Shown here: positions 38,527 to 46,471 of the stretch, piece after piece
Numbering within the stretch: position 1 is the stretch's first letter
Layout: every line of letters begins with the position of its first letter
DNA from: Anaerolineaceae bacterium
GTDB lineage: Bacteria > Chloroflexota > Anaerolineae > Anaerolineales > Anaerolineaceae
Assembly: GCA_029265815.1 (NCBI GenBank)
Contig: JAJUGU010000009.1
Location: 1-64,000, forward strand
Direction: 5' to 3'
Length of the DNA: 64,000 nt
Position numbers and translations under genes: made by a program
Notes under the pieces: model-generated
Database searches by the model: none
What the model was told of the DNA's origin: nothing
Seen by the model: the letters and a program-made list of their open reading frames with translations, nothing else

Positions 38527-39027
38527 ATGGATCCTCCAACAGTTTTGGAAAAAGCATTGGAGTTTCATGGTCATCGCTGTTGGGCAAGTGTGGCCGGCGT
38601 ACGGGTTGGGCTGGCCGCCCTCGAAAAATTGGGCGTCAAGCGCTCTGGCGGTACGCAGCTATATGGCATCGTAGAGATTGGTGAAGAACACGGTGGCATG
38701 TGTTTTGGCGATGGCGTGCAATACGCCACCGGATGCACCTTTGGCAAGGGCAATATTCGCACGCTGACACATGGTAAATTTGTGCTGACCATGATTGACA
38801 ATAAATTCAGACACAGTGTGCGTGTAACCACCCGCAATGTGGTCATCAAACGCACCCAGGAATCCGAATTCATCGAATTTCGTAAGAAAGGGATTCCCGC
38901 TTCAAAGATTGCTGTAGAATTGATTGACCGCGCTGTTGATTTTACCTGGCTGAACCAGACGAGAACCATTTCAAAATTGATTCGGTTCAAAATATCAAAC
39001 ATACTCCGGGACAGCCGCAAGATTTAA
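38527..39027 (+). CDS. FmdE-family protein
   Basis: 166 residues. The FmdE core is clear: FHGHRCWASVAGVRVG, then GMCFGDGVQYATGCTFGKGNI, with conserved His and Cys residues. It lacks the C-terminal zinc ribbon of many FmdE proteins. The family is named after a protein in methanogen formylmethanofuran dehydrogenase operons; its function is unsettled, and roles in metal or cofactor handling have been suggested. AAGGAG precedes the ATG, 15 nt after the permease stop, so the two are co-transcribed. Confidence 0.87.
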   Translation: MDPPTVLEKALEFHGHRCWASVAGVRVGLAALEKLGVKRSGGTQLYGIVEIGEEHGGMCFGDGVQYATGCTFGKGNIRTLTHGKFVLTMIDNKFRHSVRVTTRNVVIKRTQESEFIEFRKKGIPASKIAVELIDRAVDFTWLNQTRTISKLIRFKISNILRDSRKI

Positions 39028-39059
39028 CCCCGCATTTTTGCGAGTAATGCGGCGAAGTG

Positions 39060-39263
39060 ATGGTCGAGCGATATGATCGATTTAAAATGGGAAAACTGTT
39101 TGCATTCCATCCGCTGATAAGTAAGCTTTACAATCCCAAAGAGCTCTATGAGAGCATTAAACACAAAGAGTACATTAAAAAAATATTATGGTTTCGGAAA
39201 TCTGGTTTACTATTTAAGCAATGTGCTTATTTGTGTAAAAATTTGCATGAAGATAAATGGTAA
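39060..39263 (+). CDS. Possible small protein of unknown function
   Basis: A 67-codon frame rich in Lys, Tyr and Leu fills the gap between fmdE and arsC and ends 3 nt before the arsC start. No signal, TM helix or known motif is visible, and the ribosome site is weak. A small inverted repeat (39030-39035 with 39047-39052) precedes it. It may be a real small gene or only chance. Confidence 0.3.
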   Translation: MVERYDRFKMGKLFAFHPLISKLYNPKELYESIKHKEYIKKILWFRKSGLLFKQCAYLCKNLHEDKW

Positions 39264-39266
39264 AGC

Positions 39267-39704
39267 ATGAATAATCCAAAAAGAAAAATCCTTTTTTTAT
39301 GCACCGGGAATTCCTGCCGCTCGCAAATGGCAGAAGCCATTGTAAATTCACAGTATGGTGATCAGTGGGAGGCAGTCAGTGCAGGCACTCAACCCGCTGG
39401 CTATGTTCATCCTAAATCAATACAGGTATTGAAGGAAATTGGAATTGATCACCAGGGTTATTCTAAAAATGCTGACCAGTTTCGTAACATAGACTTTGAT
39501 CTGGTTGTAACTGTATGTGATGACGCAGCCGAAAATTGTCCAGTCTGGCTTGGCAAGGGTAAACGGGTTCACATGGGTTTCCCTGACCCTGCCAAAGCAG
39601 CAGGCAATGACGAGGAGGTCTTACGAGTCTTCCGTGCTGTTCTGTATGATATGATGCAAAAAATCTCAGACTTAATGACAAAAATGAATTCCATAGAAAG
39701 GTAG
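39267..39704 (+). CDS. arsC: Thioredoxin-coupled arsenate reductase ArsC
   Basis: 145 residues of the low-molecular-weight phosphatase-like ArsC. The P-loop LCTGNSCRSQ has nucleophile Cys12 and Cys17. Cys84 and Cys91 in VTVCDDAAENCPVW match the Cys82/Cys89 relay of the Staphylococcus and Bacillus enzymes. HMGFPDPAKA supplies the conserved Asp-Pro. It reduces arsenate to arsenite for export by Acr3 or another permease. A thioredoxin is needed as reductant, and a thioredoxin-like protein is encoded in the same cluster. Confidence 0.95.
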   Translation: MNNPKRKILFLCTGNSCRSQMAEAIVNSQYGDQWEAVSAGTQPAGYVHPKSIQVLKEIGIDHQGYSKNADQFRNIDFDLVVTVCDDAAENCPVWLGKGKRVHMGFPDPAKAAGNDEEVLRVFRAVLYDMMQKISDLMTKMNSIER

Positions 39705-39916
39705 CGTGATGTTTTCGAATTGCTAAGAATGACATTAATTAGTATAGCCAGATGAACGACTTTCTAAAACTCAATAGTGGAATGATTGCTAAATGATTGG
39801 GATGGTCTTTACCAAGAAATAAGTTGTCATCGTTTCATACATTTTTCACTTCGTTTGGTATTTTTAGAACACGAACAGTCAGGACTCTAAAGATATTATG
39901 GAAAAAGGGATCAAAA

Positions 39917-40597
39917 ATGGCCTATCCTTGTGTGATATGTGGGAGTGAATTACAGCTGGTAAACACAACGGCTGTGTGTTCTTTTTGTAATCAAGAGACC
40001 CCAACCAGATACCTTTGTGAAAAAGGGCATCACATCTGTGAAGAATGCCAGCTGGCTGACTGGCCGCAGGTGGTGATACGGGTTTGTGAAGGGTCAAAAG
40101 AAACCGATCCATCAAAGATCGTAAACCTGATCTTGAAGCACCCGATGGCTGTGATGCACAGTCCGCAGCATCATATTGTTGTCACCCCTGCGTTTTTATC
40201 CGCACTGCGAAATTCAGGTATTCGGCTTCTCAGTTCTGGGCGTTTATCTTCAGCGATCGAACGGACTCAGGGGATTCCGCTTGGAGCGTGCGGTACCCGT
40301 GGCGAATGTGGAGCTGCCACCAGCGTTGGCGCGTTAGTGTCTATACTAACTGGGGCATCTTTTGCCAAAGATAGAGAACGCTCTCTATCTTTGCAGGCGA
40401 CTGCTGAAACCTTAATGGAAATCGCGCAGGCTAGCGGACCACGATGCTGTAAGCAAAGCGTATACCTGGCGATTGAGACTGCATCTGCCTTTTTGAAAAG
40501 GGAACTTGAGATCAATTTACCTGTTGAACCGCACTGCGAATTTTCAGTACGCAACAAAGAATGTAAAAAGGAACGGTGCAAATACTATGTTGACTGA
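39917..40597 (+). CDS. DUF5714-family cysteine-rich protein
   Basis: 226 residues. The N-terminal part is a double zinc ribbon: CVICG, CSFCNQ, CEKGHHICEEC. The rest carries HPMAVMHSPQHHIVVTPAFLSALRN, a glycine/cysteine loop GACGTRGECGAATSVG, GPRCCKQSVYLA and a C-terminal cluster ending CKKERCKYY. This matches my memory of DUF5714, which is uncharacterised and found in anaerobes. AAAGGGA lies 6 nt before ATG 39917. It overlaps the lipoate ligase gene by 11 nt, so the two are likely coupled. Confidence 0.78.
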   Translation: MAYPCVICGSELQLVNTTAVCSFCNQETPTRYLCEKGHHICEECQLADWPQVVIRVCEGSKETDPSKIVNLILKHPMAVMHSPQHHIVVTPAFLSALRNSGIRLLSSGRLSSAIERTQGIPLGACGTRGECGAATSVGALVSILTGASFAKDRERSLSLQATAETLMEIAQASGPRCCKQSVYLAIETASAFLKRELEINLPVEPHCEFSVRNKECKKERCKYYVD

Positions 40598-41660
40598 ATG
40601 GCGATTGCTGGATGATGGGATCCATGATGCGCACCATCATTTTGCCGTTGAAGAAGCGGTTGCCCGCCAGTTAGATATGGGCCAATCTCCTCCTACGCTA
40701 CGATTAAGGCAGGTAAACCCATCTGTATTTATTGGTGTACACCAAAATACCTGGGAAGAAGTGGATGTGGATTATTGCCGGGAGAATGGGATTCAGATCG
40801 TACGACGTATGAATGGAGGAGGTGCAGTTTACCACGAGAGGGGGAGTTTCTGCTTCTCAGCCTTCTTTCCTCGAAAGTTATTCACTCAATCAGATCAAGA
40901 GATCTATCGATTGTTTGCTGAGCCCGTCATTCAGACCCTTGCTGATTACGGCATTGTCGGTGAATTTGGGGGACGGAATGATATATTAACTGGAAACCGG
41001 AAGATCTATGGTTCAGCTCAGTTCTCGTGGTACAGCGCGTTTGTGCAAAGCGGCACTTTTCTGGTAAATATGAATTTTAAAATCATGGAGCGTTCATTAA
41101 CGCCACATCGCCTTAAATTTGTGGGCAAAACAGCACGTTCCATCAACGAGCGAGTAACTTCGCTCTCGCGGGAGGTTGGGCGGACAGTAGATACGCGAGA
41201 AGTGATGAAAATATTTTCGAACCATTTTGCCTCTACATTCGGAGTTGTTTTGACTCCTGGCGATTTGTCAGATAATGAACAAAAACTTGCGCTTGAGTTA
41301 CTTGAGACAAAATATAGTACCGATCAATGGAATTTTGGCTCTCAACTTGATTTTGAAATTAATATTGCAGAAAGGACTGAGGATGGAGTAATTTCTCTTT
41401 CTGTTGAATTAGAAGACCATGTCATTAAAAGGGTTAGAATCAGCGGAGATTTATTAGTCAATCAGCCGTCGATTTTAAGTGATCTAGAAAAACACCTCAT
41501 TGGTATCCATGTTCGAAAAGCAGAGGATGTGATCAAAATAGCACCTTTACCAGCGAATCTTGTTCGGTCATTAACGCAATTATTCAGAAGACTTGATATA
41601 GAAGCCATAGATGTTACTACTACAAAGCGTAAGGAGAAATCCTCATGGGCAAAAGAATAA
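40587..41660 (+). CDS. lplA: Lipoate-protein ligase A family protein
   Basis: About 357 residues with both the catalytic domain and a C-terminal accessory domain. The lipoate/ATP loop is RRMNGGGAVYHERGSFCFS (canonical RRxSGGGAVYHD), and the adenylation lysine occurs in GNRKIYGSAQ. The HGT motif of standard ligases is replaced by SGTFLVNM. It should attach lipoate or a related group to a carrier protein. No lipoyl-domain protein is in the window. It overlaps its upstream neighbour by 11 nt and its downstream neighbour by 16 nt. Confidence 0.86.
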   Translation: MLTEWRLLDDGIHDAHHHFAVEEAVARQLDMGQSPPTLRLRQVNPSVFIGVHQNTWEEVDVDYCRENGIQIVRRMNGGGAVYHERGSFCFSAFFPRKLFTQSDQEIYRLFAEPVIQTLADYGIVGEFGGRNDILTGNRKIYGSAQFSWYSAFVQSGTFLVNMNFKIMERSLTPHRLKFVGKTARSINERVTSLSREVGRTVDTREVMKIFSNHFASTFGVVLTPGDLSDNEQKLALELLETKYSTDQWNFGSQLDFEINIAERTEDGVISLSVELEDHVIKRVRISGDLLVNQPSILSDLEKHLIGIHVRKAEDVIKIAPLPANLVRSLTQLFRRLDIEAIDVTTTKRKEKSSWAKE

Positions 41661-42004
41661 AAATCGAAGTGCTTATTGCTACTCCTCCCACAAGTAAATG
41701 TGACGAGACGGTAGAAAACTTGCGCGAAATTGTGCGTCGGCACCCTGATGAAACGAGTCTAGTCGTCTTCAAGAGAGGAATCGATTTCATGCCAGAAGAC
41801 TTCCGCATGGAAGAATATATGACTGAAGAAGATTACCTTCCCAAGGAAGATCCCAGTCTGCAAATGAGAACTCTCATTACAAAAGGTCGTGCGGTGCCTA
41901 CGGTGATCATTGATGGTGAGTTATTTTCAACTTGTGAGGTTCCAGAACTGAGCAAACTAGAAGAGAAAGTAACGGAGATCCTTCAGAAAAGTGCGCCAAG
42001 GTGA
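41645..42004 (+). CDS. Thioredoxin-fold protein coupled to lplA
   Basis: 119 residues. IKIEVLIATPPTSKCDETVENLREIV gives a first strand and a single-cysteine PTSKC active site. GRAVPTVIIDGELFSTCEVP gives the cis-Pro strand typical of thioredoxin folds, with a second Cys 10 residues later. A long acidic insertion (MEEYMTEEDYLPKED) lies between them. AAGGAG precedes the ATG inside the lplA coding end. Redox or sulfur transfer connected with the lipoylated partner is plausible but unproven. Confidence 0.72.
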   Translation: MGKRIKIEVLIATPPTSKCDETVENLREIVRRHPDETSLVVFKRGIDFMPEDFRMEEYMTEEDYLPKEDPSLQMRTLITKGRAVPTVIIDGELFSTCEVPELSKLEEKVTEILQKSAPR

Positions 42005-42325
42005 TCGATCTGTTAGATTCTTTTGAAACGGATCTCTCTCCTGCATAAAGTAACTGCTTCATTCACCCTTCAAATGCAGTAAATTAAAATGTTTTTTCAA
42101 CAATAACACAACCCCCTTTTTTGATTAAATCGCCGATTTTTGGCTTAACACCAACCGTGGGGTAATTTTTAAAAACAGAGCCAATAAATCCAGAGAACAT
42201 TCAAAAATAAGAAGTGTATTGTGGATCTTATTTCAAATAATTTAATAGTTGAGGTAAATCTATACCTGCACATAGATGGCAGAATAAACATTGGCTGGTA
42301 ATTAGGTTATCAAATCCATAATCGC
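42005..42325. other. Convergent intergenic region, no gene seen
   Basis: 321 AT-rich nt between convergent genes. No clear terminator or reading frame was found. Confidence 0.4.
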
Positions 42326-42571
42326 TTATCCCCCTCCGGAACGAAAAAACAATGAAACCTCATCATTATCTGATAGACTGAAACTTCTCGGAACAAGCGT
42401 GTCATTTACTGAAATAAACAGGAATTTAGATATTTTTTCAATTTTTGGCTGTTTTTCAATAATTTTTAATAACGCCTCAGCAACGGTCGAGGATGGATCC
42501 ATTTCGATCGTGAATGTATCATCGGACGAATAAGCTCTTGTGGCGCCTAAAAAGACTACTTTTATCCTCAT
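42326..42571 (-). CDS. MoaD/ThiS-family sulfur carrier protein
   Basis: 81 residues with the beta-grasp pattern MRIKVVFLGATRAY, SSTVAEALLKII and FISVNDTLVPRSFSLSDNDEVSLFF, ending in SGGG. The terminal Gly-Gly is the thiocarboxylation site of MoaD-type carriers. It stands divergently from the aldehyde:ferredoxin oxidoreductase gene, an enzyme that needs the tungstopterin cofactor, as often seen in anaerobes. No Shine-Dalgarno is visible. Confidence 0.83.
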   Translation of the reverse strand: MRIKVVFLGATRAYSSDDTFTIEMDPSSTVAEALLKIIEKQPKIEKISKFLFISVNDTLVPRSFSLSDNDEVSLFFRSGGG

Positions 42572-42650
42572 AAAAGTAGTATATCATTCTATAAATATTG
42601 TAAAATAATTCAAGCTATGTTGTTCATCATCATTCTGGGAGGATACTGAC

Positions 42651-44546
42651 ATGTCATTCGGTTATGCTGGTTCGATTTTACATATTGATCTTACGACCAA
42701 GACAATTCAAATTGAACACCCTTCCGAAGATTTCTATCGGTCCTACATGGGTGGTGGTGCAATGGGACTGTATTATATTCTTAAAGCCATACCTCCCAAG
42801 ATAGATCCTCTGTCTCCTGAAAATATTTTAACCTTTATGTGTTCGGTGACCACTGGCGCGCCTGTACCAGGTCAAAGCCGCATAAGCGTCAACGCAAAAT
42901 CACCCATGAGCGGAGCGATTGGTGATTCTCAGGCAGGTGGTTTTTTTCCTGCAGAACTAAAATTCGCTGGTTTTGATGGAATTGTTCTGCGTGGAAAATC
43001 ATCAAACCCGGTGTATCTCTGGATTCATGATGGGAATGCAGAAATCCGCGACGCTTCTCATCTCTGGGGCAAATGCACAAAAGAAGTTGATGCTTTATTA
43101 AAAAAAGAAATTGGTGATTCAAAAATCCAGATTGCACAGGTTGGGCCTGCTGCTGAAAAAGGCGTTTTGTTTTCGAGCATTGTGAACATGGTCAACCGCA
43201 ATAATGGCCGCACTGGAATGGGGGCAGTGATGGCCAGTAAAAATCTTAAAGCGATCGTTGTCAGAGGAACAAAAAAACCTTCCTTTGCAGAGCCAGCCAT
43301 ATTGGCTGCACTGGCCAAACAGGGAGCGCAGGATGTGAGTCAAAATCCTGATATGGATGGCCTTGCAAAACACGGGACGGCGTCTGTGGTGGGCTACCAA
43401 AACCAAATGGGTACTCTTCCTACCAGAAATTACACAGAAGGGCAATTTGAGGATGTAGATAAGATCACTGGCGAGACCATGACAGAAACGATCCTTAAAA
43501 AATCAGATACCTGTTTTGCCTGTTCTGTGAGATGTAAGCGGGTGGTTGAAGCAGAAAAGGATGACTACAAAGTTGATCCTGCGTATGGTGGCCCAGAATA
43601 CGAGACGATCGGGACTTTCGGTTCTTATTGCGGGATCGGTGATCTCGAAGCGATTAGTTATGCAAATCAAATTTGCAATGACTATGGGGTTGATACCATA
43701 TCGTGCGGAGCTACTATCGCATTTGCGATGGAGTGTTTCGAAAAGGGTATCATTTCCACCAAAGAGACGGGTGGAATTGAGCTCAAATTTGGCAACTCAA
43801 AGGCAATGCTGGAAGTATTGCTCCAGATTGTAAATAGGTCAACTCCTCTGGGCATTCTCCTTTCTCAAGGTTCCGCGCGGGCAGCAGAAGCCTGGGGAAA
43901 AGAAGCAAAGCACTGCTTAATCACCGTAAAGAACCAGGAAGCTCCCGCGCATATGCCCCAGGCCAAAAAATCACTTGCTCTGATTTATGCAGTCAATACT
44001 TTTGGTGCTGACCATCAATCCAGCGAGCATGACTGGATGTACGAGGTCGGTGGGGCTGATCTTTATTTTGAACGCCTGGCTCATCTTGGTTTAACGCTCC
44101 CTCCAGAAGCAGGTGATTTTGGGCCAGAAAAGGTGAAGTTTGCCACCCTGACCCATATTTTCTACAGCATGCTCGATAGCCTGACACTTTGTCAGTTTGT
44201 TTTTGGACCTGCCTGGACGCTGTATGGACCCATTGAAACCGTTCAAATGGTCAGAGCGTGCACGGGGTGGGATGTCAGTGTAGATGAATTGATGAAAATT
44301 GGTGAACGCAGAATCAATATGATGCGAATCTTCAATATTCGAGAAGGTTTTTCACGTAAAGACGATCGGTTGCCTGAAAAATTCTTTGAACCTTTGAAAG
44401 GCGTTGGTCCAACAAGCGGAGTGTCGGTAGATCGTGACAAGTTAGAAAAGGCCATAGATTTGCATTATGCAAATATGGGCTGGTCTACCGAAGGAGTTCC
44501 TACAAGAGAAAAACTTGAAGCGTTAAACCTTGAGTGGCTGATTTGA
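42651..44546 (+). CDS. aor: Tungsten-containing aldehyde:ferredoxin oxidoreductase
   Basis: 631 residues, full length for the AOR family. The N-terminal domain has GYAGSILHIDLTT, YMGGGAMGLYYI and the pterin-binding QAGGFFPAELKFAGFDGI. Cysteines for the 4Fe-4S cluster are Cys288, Cys291, Cys295 and Cys514 (CFACSVRC and LTLCQF). It contacts two tungstopterins and oxidises aldehydes to acids with ferredoxin as acceptor; the specificity of this paralogue is unknown. GGGAGG lies 7 nt before the ATG. It sits inside the ars island next to moaD. A strong terminator follows. Confidence 0.94.
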   Translation: MSFGYAGSILHIDLTTKTIQIEHPSEDFYRSYMGGGAMGLYYILKAIPPKIDPLSPENILTFMCSVTTGAPVPGQSRISVNAKSPMSGAIGDSQAGGFFPAELKFAGFDGIVLRGKSSNPVYLWIHDGNAEIRDASHLWGKCTKEVDALLKKEIGDSKIQIAQVGPAAEKGVLFSSIVNMVNRNNGRTGMGAVMASKNLKAIVVRGTKKPSFAEPAILAALAKQGAQDVSQNPDMDGLAKHGTASVVGYQNQMGTLPTRNYTEGQFEDVDKITGETMTETILKKSDTCFACSVRCKRVVEAEKDDYKVDPAYGGPEYETIGTFGSYCGIGDLEAISYANQICNDYGVDTISCGATIAFAMECFEKGIISTKETGGIELKFGNSKAMLEVLLQIVNRSTPLGILLSQGSARAAEAWGKEAKHCLITVKNQEAPAHMPQAKKSLALIYAVNTFGADHQSSEHDWMYEVGGADLYFERLAHLGLTLPPEAGDFGPEKVKFATLTHIFYSMLDSLTLCQFVFGPAWTLYGPIETVQMVRACTGWDVSVDELMKIGERRINMMRIFNIREGFSRKDDRLPEKFFEPLKGVGPTSGVSVDRDKLEKAIDLHYANMGWSTEGVPTREKLEALNLEWLI

Positions 44547-44665
44547 GAAAAATCTTCGGCTTGGGTGGTTTTGATGATATTTTCAACCACTCGAGCGGCA
44601 AGGTAAGTAAGCTGTTATTTTGAAATAGATCAGGTTCATCAACATTGAAAATTAGTTCGATCGTC

Positions 44666-44698
44666 AAACAGCCACCCTGCATAGGGTGGCTGTTTTTT
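44666..44698 (+). terminator. Terminator downstream of aor
   Basis: A 13-bp perfect stem (44666-44678 with 44683-44695), a GCAT tetraloop and T6 mark it as strong. It lies about 120 nt after the stop. Confidence 0.88.
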
Positions 44699-44888
44699 GA
44701 ATTTTCATGCGATATTTACCAGAATGTTTCGTAAGAATTTCACACTCGTCAAATAAAAAATGGAATGAAAAGCGACCATTTCGAAAATTTTTTTGCTATG
44801 AATCAACGATTCTGGGCATTCCCGACTTGAATGTTAGATGCTTATTTGATAAGCTCGGGTTTACAATTTTACTTGCGTGATTATAATC

Positions 44889-44919
44889 AAAAGGGCTTGC
44901 TGGTGATCAGACAAGCCCT
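44889..44919 (-). terminator. Terminator of the arsR2-acr3 operon
   Basis: On the minus strand, AGGGCTTG (44919-44912) pairs with CAAGCCCT (44899-44892), followed by TTTG. Confidence 0.72.
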
Positions 44920-44966
44920 GTGCATTTTTGTAAGTAAATATCTAGATTAGGTTTATCTGATGAGGT

Positions 44967-46019
44967 TTATCCTTTGAACAGGCGTTTTTGAAGCCAGAAA
45001 GCCACGTTTACAAGTCCAATCATCACAGGCACTTCCACCAGCGGACCAATGACCGCGGCAAAAGCTTCTCCGGAGTTTAAACCGAATACTGCCACTGCAA
45101 CGGCTATGGCAAGTTCAAAATTATTGGAAGCTGCTGTAAATGACAGGGTGGTGGTCTGTTTGTAATTTGCGCCAATGGCTTTACCCATCAGGAAGCTAAT
45201 GAGGAACATCGCCACGAAGTAGATTAAAAGTGGGATGGCAACGCGTACCACGTCGAGAGGAATGGTAACGATTAAGTTTCCCTTGAGACTGAACATCACG
45301 AGGATGGTGAATAATAATGCGATGAGCGTGATGGGGCTAATTTTGGGAATAAAGGTATGGTAAAACCACTCTTTGCCTTTTAGGCGAGTCAAAACCTTGT
45401 TGGTGATAAAACCAGCGATAAACGGAATCCCAAGATAAATGAAAACTGATTTAGCAATTTCACCGATGGTGATATGCACGGTCATGCCCTTTAAGCCAAA
45501 CCAGGTGGGCAGCACGGTAATGAACACATACGCATATACACTGTAAAACAGCACCTGAAAAATGCTATTAAATGCCACCAGACCAGCGGCATAATCTGTG
45601 TCGCCCTTCGCCAGTTCATTCCACACAATCACCATGGCAATGCAGCGGGCCAGTCCGATCATAATTAAACCTGCCATATATTCCGGGTAGTTGCGCAGGA
45701 AGATGATGGCCAGGGCGAACATCAGGATAGGTCCAATGATCCAGTTCTGAACTAAAGAAAGTCCGAGCACTTTCCAGTTCCTAAAAACCTTTCCGAGTTC
45801 ATCGTAATGCACTTTTGCAAGTGGAGGATACATCATCAGAATCAAACCGATCGCAATAGGAATGTTGGTGGTGCCAACTGAAACCGCACTGTTGAACACC
45901 TCAACCGCTTTTGGGAAAAGATAACCTAACCCAACGCCAACCGCCATTGCCAAGAAAATCCATAAGGTCAGAAAACGATCAAGAAACGAAAGCCGTCTGG
46001 TAACACTAATATTTTCCAT
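44967..46019 (-). CDS. acr3: Arsenite efflux transporter Acr3
   Basis: 350 residues with ten hydrophobic segments. Family hallmarks are [34 protein letters not shown] with the essential Cys126, and [17 protein letters not shown] with the conserved Glu. Acr3 exports arsenite (H2AsO3-) using the proton gradient. It follows arsR2 by 24 nt in a two-gene operon and should be induced by arsenite. Confidence 0.95.
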   Translation of the reverse strand: MENISVTRRLSFLDRFLTLWIFLAMAVGVGLGYLFPKAVEVFNSAVSVGTTNIPIAIGLILMMYPPLAKVHYDELGKVFRNWKVLGLSLVQNWIIGPILMFALAIIFLRNYPEYMAGLIMIGLARCIAMVIVWNELAKGDTDYAAGLVAFNSIFQVLFYSVYAYVFITVLPTWFGLKGMTVHITIGEIAKSVFIYLGIPFIAGFITNKVLTRLKGKEWFYHTFIPKISPITLIALLFTILVMFSLKGNLIVTIPLDVVRVAIPLLIYFVAMFLISFLMGKAIGANYKQTTTLSFTAASNNFELAIAVAVAVFGLNSGEAFAAVIGPLVEVPVMIGLVNVAFWLQKRLFKG

Positions 46020-46043
46020 TTTTATCTCCTCAGATGCGAAATA

Positions 46044-46430
46044 TTAACAAACCTGATCATGCTCAGGACCTGGTTTACATTGTGGACAGGAACACCCCGG
46101 ATAAGGTCTTAAGGAATATTGTTTCATCGCAGATTCTGAAATGCCAAGGGAATGTCCGATTTGAAACAGTAATACGAGAATTTCAGGATTATTCAGTCGA
46201 TAATATATATGGCGCCCTTGACGGCGGGTGGTAACCAGTCCGGCTTTTCGCAGGGACATCAAATGCTGCGATATCGCTGCCTGGCGAATACCGAGTATGG
46301 ATTCGATATGACATACGCAGGTTTCACTCTGATCGATGATCAAGAGTATTTTTATTCGAGCTGATTGCTGAATATACCCTAAAAATTTTGAAATTTGATC
46401 ATGAGGATTTTCACGCAAGTATATATTCAT
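46044..46430 (-). CDS. arsR: ArsR/SmtB-family metalloregulator (arsR2)
   Basis: 128 residues. The winged helix includes QSARIKILLIIDQSETCVCHIESILG and recognition helix AAISQHLMSLRKAGLVTTRR. The CVC pair aligns with ArsR, and the C-terminus has CSCPQC and a final Cys. It resembles arsR1 of this window in both thiol sites. The ATG lies inside an inverted repeat, and the promoter leaves almost no leader. It controls acr3 and, through a shared operator core, perhaps the arsR1 set. Confidence 0.9.
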   Translation of the reverse strand: MNIYLRENPHDQISKFLGYIQQSARIKILLIIDQSETCVCHIESILGIRQAAISQHLMSLRKAGLVTTRRQGRHIYYRLNNPEILVLLFQIGHSLGISESAMKQYSLRPYPGCSCPQCKPGPEHDQVC

Positions 46431-46440
46431 AATAATGAAT
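46425..46440. promoter_or_regulatory. ArsR-type operator at the arsR2 start
   Basis: ATTCAT-AATA-ATGAAT is an inverted repeat that includes the arsR2 start codon. The core ATTCA-N6-TGAAT is the same as at 36418-36433. Confidence 0.72.
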
Positions 46441-46442
46441 GT

Positions 46443-46471
46443 ATTATATTTTTTAACTTAAAAATTAGCAA
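46443..46471 (-). promoter_or_regulatory. Promoter of arsR2-acr3
   Basis: On the minus strand, TTGCTA (46471-46466) and TATAAT (46448-46443) have 17 nt between them. The operator covers the predicted start site. Confidence 0.68.

Larger units (their letters stand above)
44547..44966. other. Convergent intergenic region with two terminators
   Basis: 420 nt between aor and acr3, holding one terminator for each strand and no supported gene. Confidence 0.5.
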
